DNA of 64,000 nucleotides, from the NCBI RefSeq assembly GCF_000010785.1, contig NC_013799.1:1178001-1242000 (forward strand). The letters are read 5' to 3'. The position numbers were made by a program, and so were the translations under genes. Numbering within the stretch: the stretch's first letter is position 1; every line of letters begins with the position of its first letter. The notes below the pieces were generated by a model. The model did no database searches. It was given only the letters and a program-made list of their open reading frames with translations, and was not told where the DNA came from. Shown in pieces: positions 37,462 through 45,278 of the stretch. The stretch comes from Hydrogenobacter thermophilus TK-6. Lineage in GTDB: Bacteria > Aquificota > Aquificia > Aquificales > Aquificaceae.

Positions 37462-38592
37462 CTAGATTTTGGTGAGTATTAAATCAGGTCTATAAGAGAG
37501 AATCTTTTTCCTTATCTCATCCCAGCTTTCTATAACTTTTTGGTACACTTGTAGGTAGCCTTCTGTCATCTTTTGGTATGTAAAGTTTTCTTCTACGTGC
37601 CGCCTGCAATCTTCTGGGTTTATTTTATCAATGTACTTTTTGTAAGCTTTTACAAGTCCTTCTATTAAGTCTTCATCCATAAACTTTGGACGCTTTCTCA
37701 CTTTCACAAGAGTTCCTGTCTTGCCGTGCAGTACTATCTCCCTGGCAGAGCCCCTGTCTGCCACAAACACAGGAGTTCCACAAGCCATAGCCTCAATCAT
37801 CACAAGACCAAAAGGCTCTCTCCATTGCATGGGAAATATGAAGGCGGAGGCTTTGCTTAGGTATTCCACCTTTTCCTCAAACTCTACTTCTCCAACAAAG
37901 ATTACCTTTTTACCATCCACACGAGGTTTTATGTACTTTTGGAAGTACTCTTCTTCCTGTGGTGTGTCCACTTTCAGCATTAGGTATAGCTTTTTACCAA
38001 GGCGTTTGGCAACTTCTATAGCTTCGGCTACGCCTTTTTCAAAGGTAGATCTACCTATAAAAACCAAAAAGTCTTCCTTTTTTGGCTGGTAGGGGAAGAG
38101 TCTTACATCTATACCGTTATACACCGTGGCTACATAGTTAGCAAAAGGTAGCGGTTCTCTTTGATTGTTGGAAATAGACACCAGCTGAGCATAAGCCAAA
38201 TATGGAAACCTTTTGTATAGCCTTGAAAACCCTTCCAGAAGTGAGTGTATGGTAAATACCGCCGGCTTTTCCAAAAGGGTAAGAGTAAAGAACCACTGAG
38301 GGTTATGGGGGTAAAAATGAATGTGTATGATGTCAAACTCTTCCTGCTTGGCAAGCACTTGGCATGCTTCAAGATACTCGTAATAAGCAACTTTCTGCTG
38401 GTCTTTCCAACCAAGCGGCTGGCATATGGGAACTAAACGAGCGTCCACCTGAGACCCTTCAGTAGCAAAAAGAGTGCAGTTTATACCCTTTTCCCTAAGA
38501 CCTTTTATGATGTTATAAACTACCAGCTCTGTTCCGCCGTACTTTTGGGGTGGTATTTGGTATATGAGTGGTCCTACCTGCGCCACCCTCAT
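37462..38592 (-). CDS. Family 4 glycosyltransferase
   Basis: A 376-residue GT-B enzyme. The N-terminal domain begins with VAQVGPLIYQIPPQKYGGTELVV (glycine-rich acceptor side) and has HIHFYPHNP. The C-terminal donor domain has FIGRSTFEKGVAEAIEVAK, and the E-x7-E motif in EPFGLVMIEAMACGTPVF. It retains anomeric configuration; donor and acceptor are unknown. With the GT2 gene it forms a two-gene polysaccharide module. A TATAAT on this strand lies immediately upstream, next to the left end of the insertion sequence. Confidence 0.88.
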   Translation of the reverse strand: MRVAQVGPLIYQIPPQKYGGTELVVYNIIKGLREKGINCTLFATEGSQVDARLVPICQPLGWKDQQKVAYYEYLEACQVLAKQEEFDIIHIHFYPHNPQWFFTLTLLEKPAVFTIHSLLEGFSRLYKRFPYLAYAQLVSISNNQREPLPFANYVATVYNGIDVRLFPYQPKKEDFLVFIGRSTFEKGVAEAIEVAKRLGKKLYLMLKVDTPQEEEYFQKYIKPRVDGKKVIFVGEVEFEEKVEYLSKASAFIFPMQWREPFGLVMIEAMACGTPVFVADRGSAREIVLHGKTGTLVKVRKRPKFMDEDLIEGLVKAYKKYIDKINPEDCRRHVEENFTYQKMTEGYLQVYQKVIESWDEIRKKILSYRPDLILTKI

Positions 38593-38611
38593 TCTCTCGT
38601 TAATATTATAA

Positions 38612-39357
38612 TACGCTGAGTGAGAAAATCAGAATTGCCAAACAATAGTCTCTAATAAACTCCTCCCAGTTATGCAACTCATAGAAGAAACCCTCAGAAA
38701 AACCAAAGCAGGCAGAAAACCCAAAATCTCCAACGCCCAAATAGCTACTCTATTCATCCTCTCCTGCATAACAAACACACCTGTCCTAAAACTCGCTCAA
38801 TTCCTAATACATCCCAAGCTCAAGTCCTACCACATCTTCAGGAAAACAAGGATTAAAAGGATATACAAAATCCTGAGATATTATATGCATTCAAGAGTTA
38901 TGGCAGTAATAGTTCTAAAATTGAGGAGGTTATACAGTGAACACTACAAAAGAGAAGTATTGAGGAGTTATGCTATGGAGTGCTTGTAATGGTAGTTTGT
39001 GACACAGATGGTATTGTTTATGACCTTTGGTTTCATCCTGCGAGTATGAACGAGGTTAAGTCTTTGAAGCTAAGGGTAAGTAAGGGGTTTTGGTTGAGGG
39101 AGTTATTGAAGAGGTTTGAGCTAATAGGGGACAAAGGATACAGGCATTGTGAGTATGTGAAGGTATGTGAGAGCAAGGAAGAGAAAGCTCATAGGCAAGT
39201 AGTGGAGGGGGTGTTTTCATGGCTAAAGAGGTTTAACTATGTGAGTGGGTGGAGGAAGGGGATTACGTTTTTGACCTACTTATATGCTTATGCTTTGGGT
39301 TATAGTTTCTTTAGAAAAAGGGAGGTTCTGACATGTGCCTAATTTCTCACTCGGCGT
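38612..39357 (+). mobile_element. Defective IS982/IS5-like insertion sequence with terminal inverted repeats
   Basis: About 746 bases bounded by imperfect inverted ends: left ACGCTGAGTGAGAAAATCAG and, read inward from the right, ACGCCGAGTGAGAAATTAGG. The transposase inside is split and lacks a stretch, which fits the shorter length than the 900-1000 bases usual for such elements. I see no clear short target-site duplication at its edges. Confidence 0.75.
38672..39342 (+). pseudogene. DDE transposase, internally deleted and out of frame
   Basis: The N-terminal 105 codons (TKAGRKPKISNAQIATLF; the DNA-binding part) are in one frame, and the C-terminal 120 codons are in another, starting at about 38980. 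The C-terminal piece has the second acidic motif IGDKGYRH and a glutamate in RQVVEGVFSWLKRF, plus LWFHPASMNEVKSLK typical of IS982-like enzymes. The segment that should hold the first catalytic Asp is missing at the junction near 38945-38980, so the enzyme should be inactive. Confidence 0.75.
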
Positions 39358-39455
39358 ATATTCATAACGGATTAATTATATCACCAAAAAGCAAAAGAGA
39401 TAAAAGGAGTTTTTAATACCTTTTACTTGTGATGGAAATTCTTATATAATTATAA
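39358..39455. repeat. Direct repeat copy B: bidirectional promoter upstream of sqr
   Basis: The second copy of the 35653-35752 sequence, same orientation. It begins directly at the right end of the insertion sequence. Its minus-strand TATAAT (around 39375-39380) would now read toward the insertion sequence and the minus-strand glycosyltransferases, while its plus-strand promoter faces sqr. Confidence 0.8.
39422..39450 (+). promoter_or_regulatory. Candidate sqr promoter
   Basis: TTTACT (39422-39427), a 17-base spacer and TATAAT (39445-39450) lie 40 bases upstream of the sqr ATG, which has a good AAGGAGG site. The same arrangement, TTGTCT-17-TATAAT, is seen in copy A. Confidence 0.6.
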
Positions 39456-39490
39456 GCTGGTGTAATAAAAGTTTTTAAGGAGGTTAAGTT

Positions 39491-40783
39491 ATGAGCAAGC
39501 ACATAGTTATACTTGGTGGTGGAATGGGTGGAATAGCCACCGCTTATGATCTGAGGAAGCTGGACAAAAGTCTTAAGATCACAGTGGTGTCAGGAAGACC
39601 CTATTTTGGTTTTACGCCTGCGTATCCTCACTTAGCCCTTGGTTGGAGAAAATTTGATGACATTACTATGCCATTGGCTCCCTTACTTTCCAAGCACGGC
39701 ATAGACTTTATTAACGAGAACGGGGAGAGCATAGACCCTGATGCTAACAAGGTAAAAACTACAGGCGGCAAGGAGATCTCTTACGATTACTTGGTTATAG
39801 CTACTGGTCCCAAGCTGGTCTTTGGCGCGGAAGGCCAAGAACAGCACTCCACATCCGTATGTACTGCAGAGCATGCTATGGAACTAAACAGAAAACTTGA
39901 GGAGTTTTATAAAGACCCTGGACATGTGGTGGTGGGTGCCATACCCGGCGTGAGTTGCTTTGGTCCTGCTTACGAGTTTGCCTTTATGCTTCATCACGAG
40001 CTTAAAAAGAGGGGTATAAGACACAAAGTGCCTATAACTTATATAACCTCAGAACCTTATGTGGGACACATGGGGCTTGGTGGGGTTGGACCCTCCCGAA
40101 GGCTTATGGAAGACACCATGGCAGAGAGAAGTATAAAATACATAGCCAATGTGAAGATAACTAAGGTGGAGCCTGATAAAGTTATTTACGAAGACTTAGA
40201 AGGAAAGACCTATGAGGTTCCGTGCAAGCTTTCCATGATTATGCCAAGATTCATGGGTCCAGATGTGGTGGCTTCCGCGGGAGATAAGGTGGCAAATCCT
40301 GCCAACAAGATGGTTATAGTAAACAGGTGTTTTCAGAATCCTACATACAAAAACATATTTGGCGTAGGTGTAGTAACTGCTATACCTCCTGTTGAACAAA
40401 CACCTATACCTACAGGCGCACCCAAGACGGGCATGATGATTGAGCAGATGGCTTTGGCTGTTGCTCACAACATAGTAAACGACATAAGAAACTCCACAGA
40501 CAGGTATGCACCTGAGCTTTCTGCCATATGCGTGGCGGATATGGGAGGGGATGCTATGGGATTCTTTGCTTCTCCAGTCCTTCCACCCAGGTCTGTGGTC
40601 AAATACAAGAAGGCTGTCTGGATGCACTGGTTTAAGTCCGCCTTTGAAAAGTACTTCATGTGGAAGGTAAAGACAGGTGATGTGGCTCCTTTCTTTGAGG
40701 AAGGCATGCTAAAGCTTATGTTTAGTGTCCATCCCATACATCTGTGCAAGGATTGTGCGGGTTCTCCAGGATCTCCCTGTTAA
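39491..40783 (+). CDS. sqr: Sulfide:quinone oxidoreductase
   Basis: A peripheral membrane flavoprotein that oxidises sulfide to sulfur/polysulfide and reduces quinone. It has 430 residues. The FAD motif is VILGGGMGGIATAYDL (about 6-21). Cysteines in SVCTAEH, GVSCFGPAYEF and AICVADMG fall exactly at 124, 156 and 347, the positions I recall for the redox and bridging cysteines of the A. aeolicus enzyme. VGHMGLGGVG and the C-terminal amphipathic region (WMHWFKSAFEKYFMWKVKTG) for membrane insertion are also present. The tail ends in a C-x2-C and final Cys (CKDCAGSPGSPC). It feeds the bc1 complex encoded nearby. Confidence 0.95.
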   Translation: MSKHIVILGGGMGGIATAYDLRKLDKSLKITVVSGRPYFGFTPAYPHLALGWRKFDDITMPLAPLLSKHGIDFINENGESIDPDANKVKTTGGKEISYDYLVIATGPKLVFGAEGQEQHSTSVCTAEHAMELNRKLEEFYKDPGHVVVGAIPGVSCFGPAYEFAFMLHHELKKRGIRHKVPITYITSEPYVGHMGLGGVGPSRRLMEDTMAERSIKYIANVKITKVEPDKVIYEDLEGKTYEVPCKLSMIMPRFMGPDVVASAGDKVANPANKMVIVNRCFQNPTYKNIFGVGVVTAIPPVEQTPIPTGAPKTGMMIEQMALAVAHNIVNDIRNSTDRYAPELSAICVADMGGDAMGFFASPVLPPRSVVKYKKAVWMHWFKSAFEKYFMWKVKTGDVAPFFEEGMLKLMFSVHPIHLCKDCAGSPGSPC

Positions 40784-43041
40784 TCCTTTCGTAAATACAC
40801 TATGGAGGCACCTGTGCCTCCTTCCTTTGGATAAGCCTCCCTGTGGAAAACCACCAGGTCAGAATTGGACAAAAATTCCTCCACAGTCTTTTTCAGAGTT
40901 CCATGACCGTGAATTACCTTTACATTCTTTGCACCCAGCTTGTGAGCCTCCTCCAGAAAAAGCTCCAGCTTGCGGAGCGCCTCATCTACGGAAAGTCCTG
41001 TAAGATTTATCTCAGAGGGCAAACCTTTTCTTATCTCAAAACTTACCACTTCCTCACTCCTTGTGGGCGGGTCTGTTTTTTTTAGGTCCTTCAGACTCAC
41101 CCAAGCTCTCACACCACCAAAGATAACGCCAGCTCTGTCACCTTTTATTTCAACCACTCTACCTTTTGAACCCATAAGCTCCACCCAATCGCCAACTCTT
41201 ACCTCTTCTACAGAGAGTTTCTTCTCTATGTCCTTTCTCTTTTCTCTTACAAACTCTCTGAGTCTTTGCCTCTCTTTGGCACTTTTGAGCATCTCTTCTC
41301 CCTCCCTTTTGAGTTTTTCCAAGTAATCAAGCGCATCCTTTAGCACCTTTTCCCAGCTTTGCTGTTTCTCTCTTTCAAGCTCATAAAGGAGTTTCTCCTG
41401 CTCCTTCCTTGTCTTCTCAAGCTCTAACTTTAACTGCTCTACCTCCTTTAGCTTCTCGGTGTATTCTCTAATGTAATTTTCCAAGTTCTCTCTCGCAGTT
41501 TTGTACTCTTGCATCCCTTTGGGAAGATGCTTCCGAGATAGCTCTAAAACTTCCTTAGGCATTCCGTACCGCTCCGCCACCTCAAAAGCCATGCTCTCTC
41601 CTACCGTGTTGTAAAGTATTGCATACTTGGGCTGCAGGCTCTGCCTGTCAAAGGCTACGCTTGCAGGTGTATAATAGTCAGAGTTTATGGCGTAAAGCTT
41701 TATGGGTGTGTGATGAGTGGTTGCAAACACATAAGCACCCTTCTGGCTAAGATACTCCAAAAGTCCTATTCCTAAGGCGGAACCCTCTATAGGGTCCGTG
41801 CCAGCACCCAACTCATCCAGCAAAACAAGAGACTTCTCGTTTACCAGCGGTAAAAACTCCACTATGTTGGACACATGGGCTGAGAAGGTTGAAAGATTCT
41901 GCTGAAGGCTTTGCTCATCACCTATATCGGTGAATATGCTTTCAAAGACAGGTAATTGACTGCCTTCTCCTGCAGGTACAGGCAGGGCGCACTGAAACAT
42001 AAGACAGCAAAGCCCAAGGGTTTTTAGTGCTATCGTCTTACCTCCCGTGTTGGGACCTGTCAAAACCAAGCCCTTTCTCTCTGAGAGGTCTATATTTACG
42101 GGAATTACCTCATCTTTTAGAAAGATGAGCAGAGGATGTCTTGCTTCTTTGAGTTTTATAGCATCACCAATATTTATGAGATTACCACCTATGAGCTTGG
42201 AAAACTTAGCCACAGCCTTAAGGAAGTCCACCCTTAAAAGCGTCAAAAAGGCATCGTGCAATCTATCAGATTCCTCACCTATATAGGCGGTTATTTTTTT
42301 CAGGACTCTCTTTACCTCCTGTTCCTCCTCGTCCCTCAAAGTTATAAGGCGGTTGTTAAGTTCCACCACATGGTGGGGTTCTATGTAAGTAGTAAAGCCA
42401 GAGGAGGAAGTGCCATGAACTATACCTATGATCTTTTTAGCTTCGGAACTTTTGACAGGAAGCACATATCTGTTGTTTTTGAAGGCTACAAACTTATCCG
42501 AAAAAAGATTTACCGCATCAGGTCTTGAAAGAAGGCTTTCTAACCTCTTCACGATCTCCTTCTCCACGCTCCTGATTTTTTGTCTTATCTGGCTGAGGTC
42601 CTCACTGGCAGAATCCTTTACAAAGCCTCTCACATCTACAGATGACTCTATTACGCTTTCAAGGTTTGAAAAGAGATGAAGGTGTTTCACAAGAGTCTGC
42701 AGGTGGGGATATACGCTTACCTGGCTTCCTATTACTTTTCTTATCTCCCTCAGGAGCTTGATAACCTTCAGGATGGATAGTATCTCCTCCACACTCAGTA
42801 GAGCGTCCTTTATAGAAGACTTTTTTATTAGCTCTTCCACATCGTCAAAGGGGTAGATGGGTACATCTTCAGCCATCTTCATAAAGTCTGCTGTGATGTT
42901 TATTTGCCTTCTCAGGTCATCTGGGTCTTTTATAGGTCTTAAACTATCTATGAACCTCTCGGTTGCCTTTGAACTCACAAACTCTTTTAATTTTTCCAGC
43001 ACCTTAAAGAACTCTAACCTCTCCAAATCTCTTTCTCTCAT
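40780..43041 (-). CDS. mutS2: MutS2 family protein with Smr nuclease domain
   Basis: A 753-residue MutS2. It lacks the mismatch-recognition domain of MutS1 and has the core/lever helices, the ATPase with Walker A TGPNTGGKTIALKT (about 329-342), DELGAGTDPIEGSALG (Walker B) and TTHHTP, a long coiled coil (about 510-620), a KOW-like segment and the C-terminal Smr endonuclease (HGHGTLKK, about 715-722). Such proteins limit recombination or rescue collided ribosomes. Its 3' end overlaps the sqr stop region. A tnpB element lies directly upstream. An 8-T run at 41076-41083 is in frame. Confidence 0.95.
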   Translation of the reverse strand: MRERDLERLEFFKVLEKLKEFVSSKATERFIDSLRPIKDPDDLRRQINITADFMKMAEDVPIYPFDDVEELIKKSSIKDALLSVEEILSILKVIKLLREIRKVIGSQVSVYPHLQTLVKHLHLFSNLESVIESSVDVRGFVKDSASEDLSQIRQKIRSVEKEIVKRLESLLSRPDAVNLFSDKFVAFKNNRYVLPVKSSEAKKIIGIVHGTSSSGFTTYIEPHHVVELNNRLITLRDEEEQEVKRVLKKITAYIGEESDRLHDAFLTLLRVDFLKAVAKFSKLIGGNLINIGDAIKLKEARHPLLIFLKDEVIPVNIDLSERKGLVLTGPNTGGKTIALKTLGLCCLMFQCALPVPAGEGSQLPVFESIFTDIGDEQSLQQNLSTFSAHVSNIVEFLPLVNEKSLVLLDELGAGTDPIEGSALGIGLLEYLSQKGAYVFATTHHTPIKLYAINSDYYTPASVAFDRQSLQPKYAILYNTVGESMAFEVAERYGMPKEVLELSRKHLPKGMQEYKTARENLENYIREYTEKLKEVEQLKLELEKTRKEQEKLLYELEREKQQSWEKVLKDALDYLEKLKREGEEMLKSAKERQRLREFVREKRKDIEKKLSVEEVRVGDWVELMGSKGRVVEIKGDRAGVIFGGVRAWVSLKDLKKTDPPTRSEEVVSFEIRKGLPSEINLTGLSVDEALRKLELFLEEAHKLGAKNVKVIHGHGTLKKTVEEFLSNSDLVVFHREAYPKEGGTGASIVYLRKD
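40804..40821 (+). terminator. Hairpin after sqr, inside the mutS2 coding end
   Basis: A perfect 8 bp stem GGAGGCAC/GTGCCTCC with a two-base loop lies 20 bases after the sqr stop, followed on the plus strand by TTCCTTT. It could terminate sqr transcription. It also encodes residues near the MutS2 C-terminus (GGTGAS), so the same bases serve both strands. The T tract is weak, so its efficiency is uncertain. Confidence 0.5.
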
Positions 43042-43051
43042 AGTTCCCCCT

Positions 43052-44156
43052 TTATAGACATTTATTCTCCATAAAAGGGAGTTTTGCAGGGTAGGGGACT
43101 ATAGGCTCCCTACCAAACCGTTGGAGAATGTTCACCGCCCCAACTACATCAGCATCATTCTCATATCCACATCTGATGCAGTGAAACCATTCCCCATCAC
43201 GGTTTGCACTGTCCACATAACCACACTGGGGACAGCTCCTGCTGGTGTTAAAAGCAGGAACTATGCGCCACTGGACTCCAGCTACCTCGCACAGCTCCCT
43301 TATTCGCTTTAAAACATAAGAATAAGTCCAATAGTTAAACCTCCTGTTAACCAACCTGCTCCATTTCCCCCTTTTTCCTCTCTTGAGATTTCTCAGGTTC
43401 TCTAAAACAGGACTAAAAGTCCCATCTATCGCTCGTTTCAAAATTCTGTTTATTTCAGTCTTCAGAAAATGCAAAGCTCTCTTAAACCTTTTACTTCCTT
43501 GTTTTTTGGGTAAAATCCTCTTTTCAATGATTTCTTTCACTTCTCTTCCAAAAACCTGCCCATCAGATAAAGTTAAAAGCTTTCTGTATCCAATATCAAT
43601 TCCTTTTGGTTGTTTTTCCTTCAATTCAACTCTCTTTTTGAAAGTCAGCTTTAAGAACCACTTATTGTTTTTCTTTAACAACTCCACATCCGAAGCCATT
43701 TCCCATTCATCAAAGTATTTTTTTTGCATAATCATAGTTCTTAACTGGAAAATTAATCCATCTTTGACCTTCTGGGTCTCTAAGTCTAAACCAGAAATCA
43801 AATGAGTTTTCTCCCTTCTCAAATTTGTAAAATCTCTGATCCAGTTTGCTACTTACTCTTTTGATTTCAGGTTTGCTTATCTTTTTGCCTTTCTTTTTCT
43901 TTTCAAAGATACTTTTCAATATGTCAGTTGCCTGAGCTAAAGCACATCCCAGATATCTCTTTGATAACCAGGTATCATAAGGATAGTTTTTCACATCCTC
44001 ATAGGTAGGAAACCTATCTTCTGTAAATCCCTTATCCGCAAAATATTGTAAAGCCTTTCTGTATTCTTCCCATAGACTATCAAGAAACTTTTTCTTACCA
44101 GTATTTGCAAATTCTAAACTGAATAATAAACTTCTTTTTATCTCCTGCACTCTCAT
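43052..44156 (-). pseudogene. tnpB: TnpB RNA-guided nuclease gene (IS605/IS1341 type), +1 frameshift at an A8 run
   Basis: Two overlapping frames make one TnpB of about 365 residues. The N-terminal part starts at 44156 (RVQEIKRSLLFSLEF) and is thrown out of frame at eight A (plus-strand T run 43718-43725); with seven A it continues as DYAKKYFDEWEM. The rest holds the RuvC residues in GIDIGYRKLL (Asp), PVLENLRNLKRGKRGKWS (Glu) and DADVVGAVNIL (Asp), and a four-Cys zinc ribbon (CPQCG, CIRCG). No tnpA is present. The 3' end, where a guide omega-RNA would form, runs into the mutS2 leader ten bases away. Confidence 0.82.
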
Positions 44157-44166
44157 CTCTCTGTCT

Positions 44167-44195
44167 ATTTAACTATTTTCATCCTCATTTGTCAA
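44167..44195 (-). promoter_or_regulatory. Candidate tnpB promoter
   Basis: On the minus strand TTGACA (44190-44195), a 17-base spacer and TTAAAT (44167-44172) precede the tnpB start at 44156 by about ten bases. This would read through the broken tnpB toward mutS2, so it may also supply mutS2 transcription. Confidence 0.55.
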
Positions 44196-44232
44196 GAAAG
44201 GACTATAAAATCAGTTATTAGTTTCAACACCT

Positions 44233-44991
44233 TCAGCCTTTGATGAGCTTCCTGAGTAAGTATCTGTCCCCCTCCAGCTTGGTTAAAACCGCCTCCACCC
44301 CGCCGATGACAAAACTCAGCCTCATCTTAACAGGCAGGTAGGTCTCCTCATCCAGCCACAGATACCACCTACCTTTGGGCTTTAAAAGTCCCTTAGTTTC
44401 TATGTTGGGAGAAACCTCAATCACCCTTGTGTTAAAGCCACCTACCTCCGTATCCGCATACTCCTCCTTTATTACCGAATATGGTAGTACATAATCCTTC
44501 TCATCGTAAAACATAAGCACTGTCCCGTAGCTTTTTATAGCAGAATCTCTGTAAAGCAATAGGCTTGCTGTGTATGGTTCCACATAGCCCGAGTACTTAT
44601 AAACTTTCTCTTCGTTTCGTTCAATCTCATTGGTGAGCTTTTTGTACTTTACCTCCTTTACATATATCTTCCCATCCTTAAATCTATACTCCTGATATCT
44701 TTTGAACTCTCCCTCTTCCTGATAGTACTCAAACCTGACAGGACTTAAAGGATCTTTATCTATAGTTGCCTGTCCTCTGTTGTACACTCTTTTTACTAGC
44801 CTTCCCACATTTATGGTCCTTACAACACTTGACACTTTAAGGTTTTTCCCCTCATCTTTGTATGTTATACAGGTTTCTGCAACGGGCAAAAACAGAAAGT
44901 AAGCTTTATAACACGCGGTAAGGTGGTTTGCAAAGGAGAAAAGGGGCAAAAAGGTCAGAAGGAGTAGAGCCTTTTTAAGTCTTCCAGCCAA
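44233..44991 (-). CDS. DUF3108 family exported protein
   Basis: A 252-residue protein with a signal peptide (LKKALLLLTFLPLFSFA) and an all-beta pattern through the mature part. It fits DUF3108: CYKAYFLFLPVAETCITY, a central VYKYSGYVEPYTASLLLYR, and the C-terminal RWYLWLDEETYLPVKMRLSF. The family is periplasmic and of unknown function, possibly a lipid or lipoprotein carrier by fold. Its start overlaps the TPR gene by 37 bases, and it is the last gene of the three-gene operon. Confidence 0.75.
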   Translation of the reverse strand: MAGRLKKALLLLTFLPLFSFANHLTACYKAYFLFLPVAETCITYKDEGKNLKVSSVVRTINVGRLVKRVYNRGQATIDKDPLSPVRFEYYQEEGEFKRYQEYRFKDGKIYVKEVKYKKLTNEIERNEEKVYKYSGYVEPYTASLLLYRDSAIKSYGTVLMFYDEKDYVLPYSVIKEEYADTEVGGFNTRVIEVSPNIETKGLLKPKGRWYLWLDEETYLPVKMRLSFVIGGVEAVLTKLEGDRYLLRKLIKG

Positions 44992-45278
44992 GACCTCATC
45001 TCCTCAGCCATAGAAGGGTGATTGTGCTTTATAGCTTTTTCTATGCCTTCCTCCAGAGCTTTCATAGCTTTCTCATACTGTCCCATCTCTTCATAGCACT
45101 TGGCAAGCACTTTGTAGCCTGCACCCTCGTCCTCTTTAAGCTGTAAGTATTCTTCCATGTGCTTGGCGGAATTTTCGTAGTTTTTCTTGTTGAAATACTC
45201 AAGGGCTAAGGAGTAGTGCACCATTGGATTGTTGGGACTTTTTTCAAGAAGGCTAAGAAAGTATTCAAGCCTGTCCAT
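44955..45278 (-). CDS. Small TPR-repeat protein
   Basis: A 107-residue protein with about two and a half tetratricopeptide repeats: NPMVHYSLALEYFNKKNYEN, GAGYKVLAKCYEEMGQYEKA (about 52-71) and a C-terminal helix pair. TPRs mediate protein-protein contact. It has no signal peptide. It is coupled by a 14-base overlap to the disulfide oxidoreductase upstream and overlaps the DUF3108 gene downstream. The partner is unknown. Confidence 0.8.
   Translation of the reverse strand: MDRLEYFLSLLEKSPNNPMVHYSLALEYFNKKNYENSAKHMEEYLQLKEDEGAGYKVLAKCYEEMGQYEKAMKALEEGIEKAIKHNHPSMAEEMRSWLEDLKRLYSF

Noticed and set aside
36535-38436. Plus-strand small frames opposite the GT2 and GT4 genes
   Set aside because: No motifs or start signals; both glycosyltransferases are complete on the minus strand.
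35653-39455. The 100 bp repeats as a normal transposon target-site duplication
   Set aside because: They are far longer than any duplication expected for this element type and have diverged from each other, especially in their right thirds.
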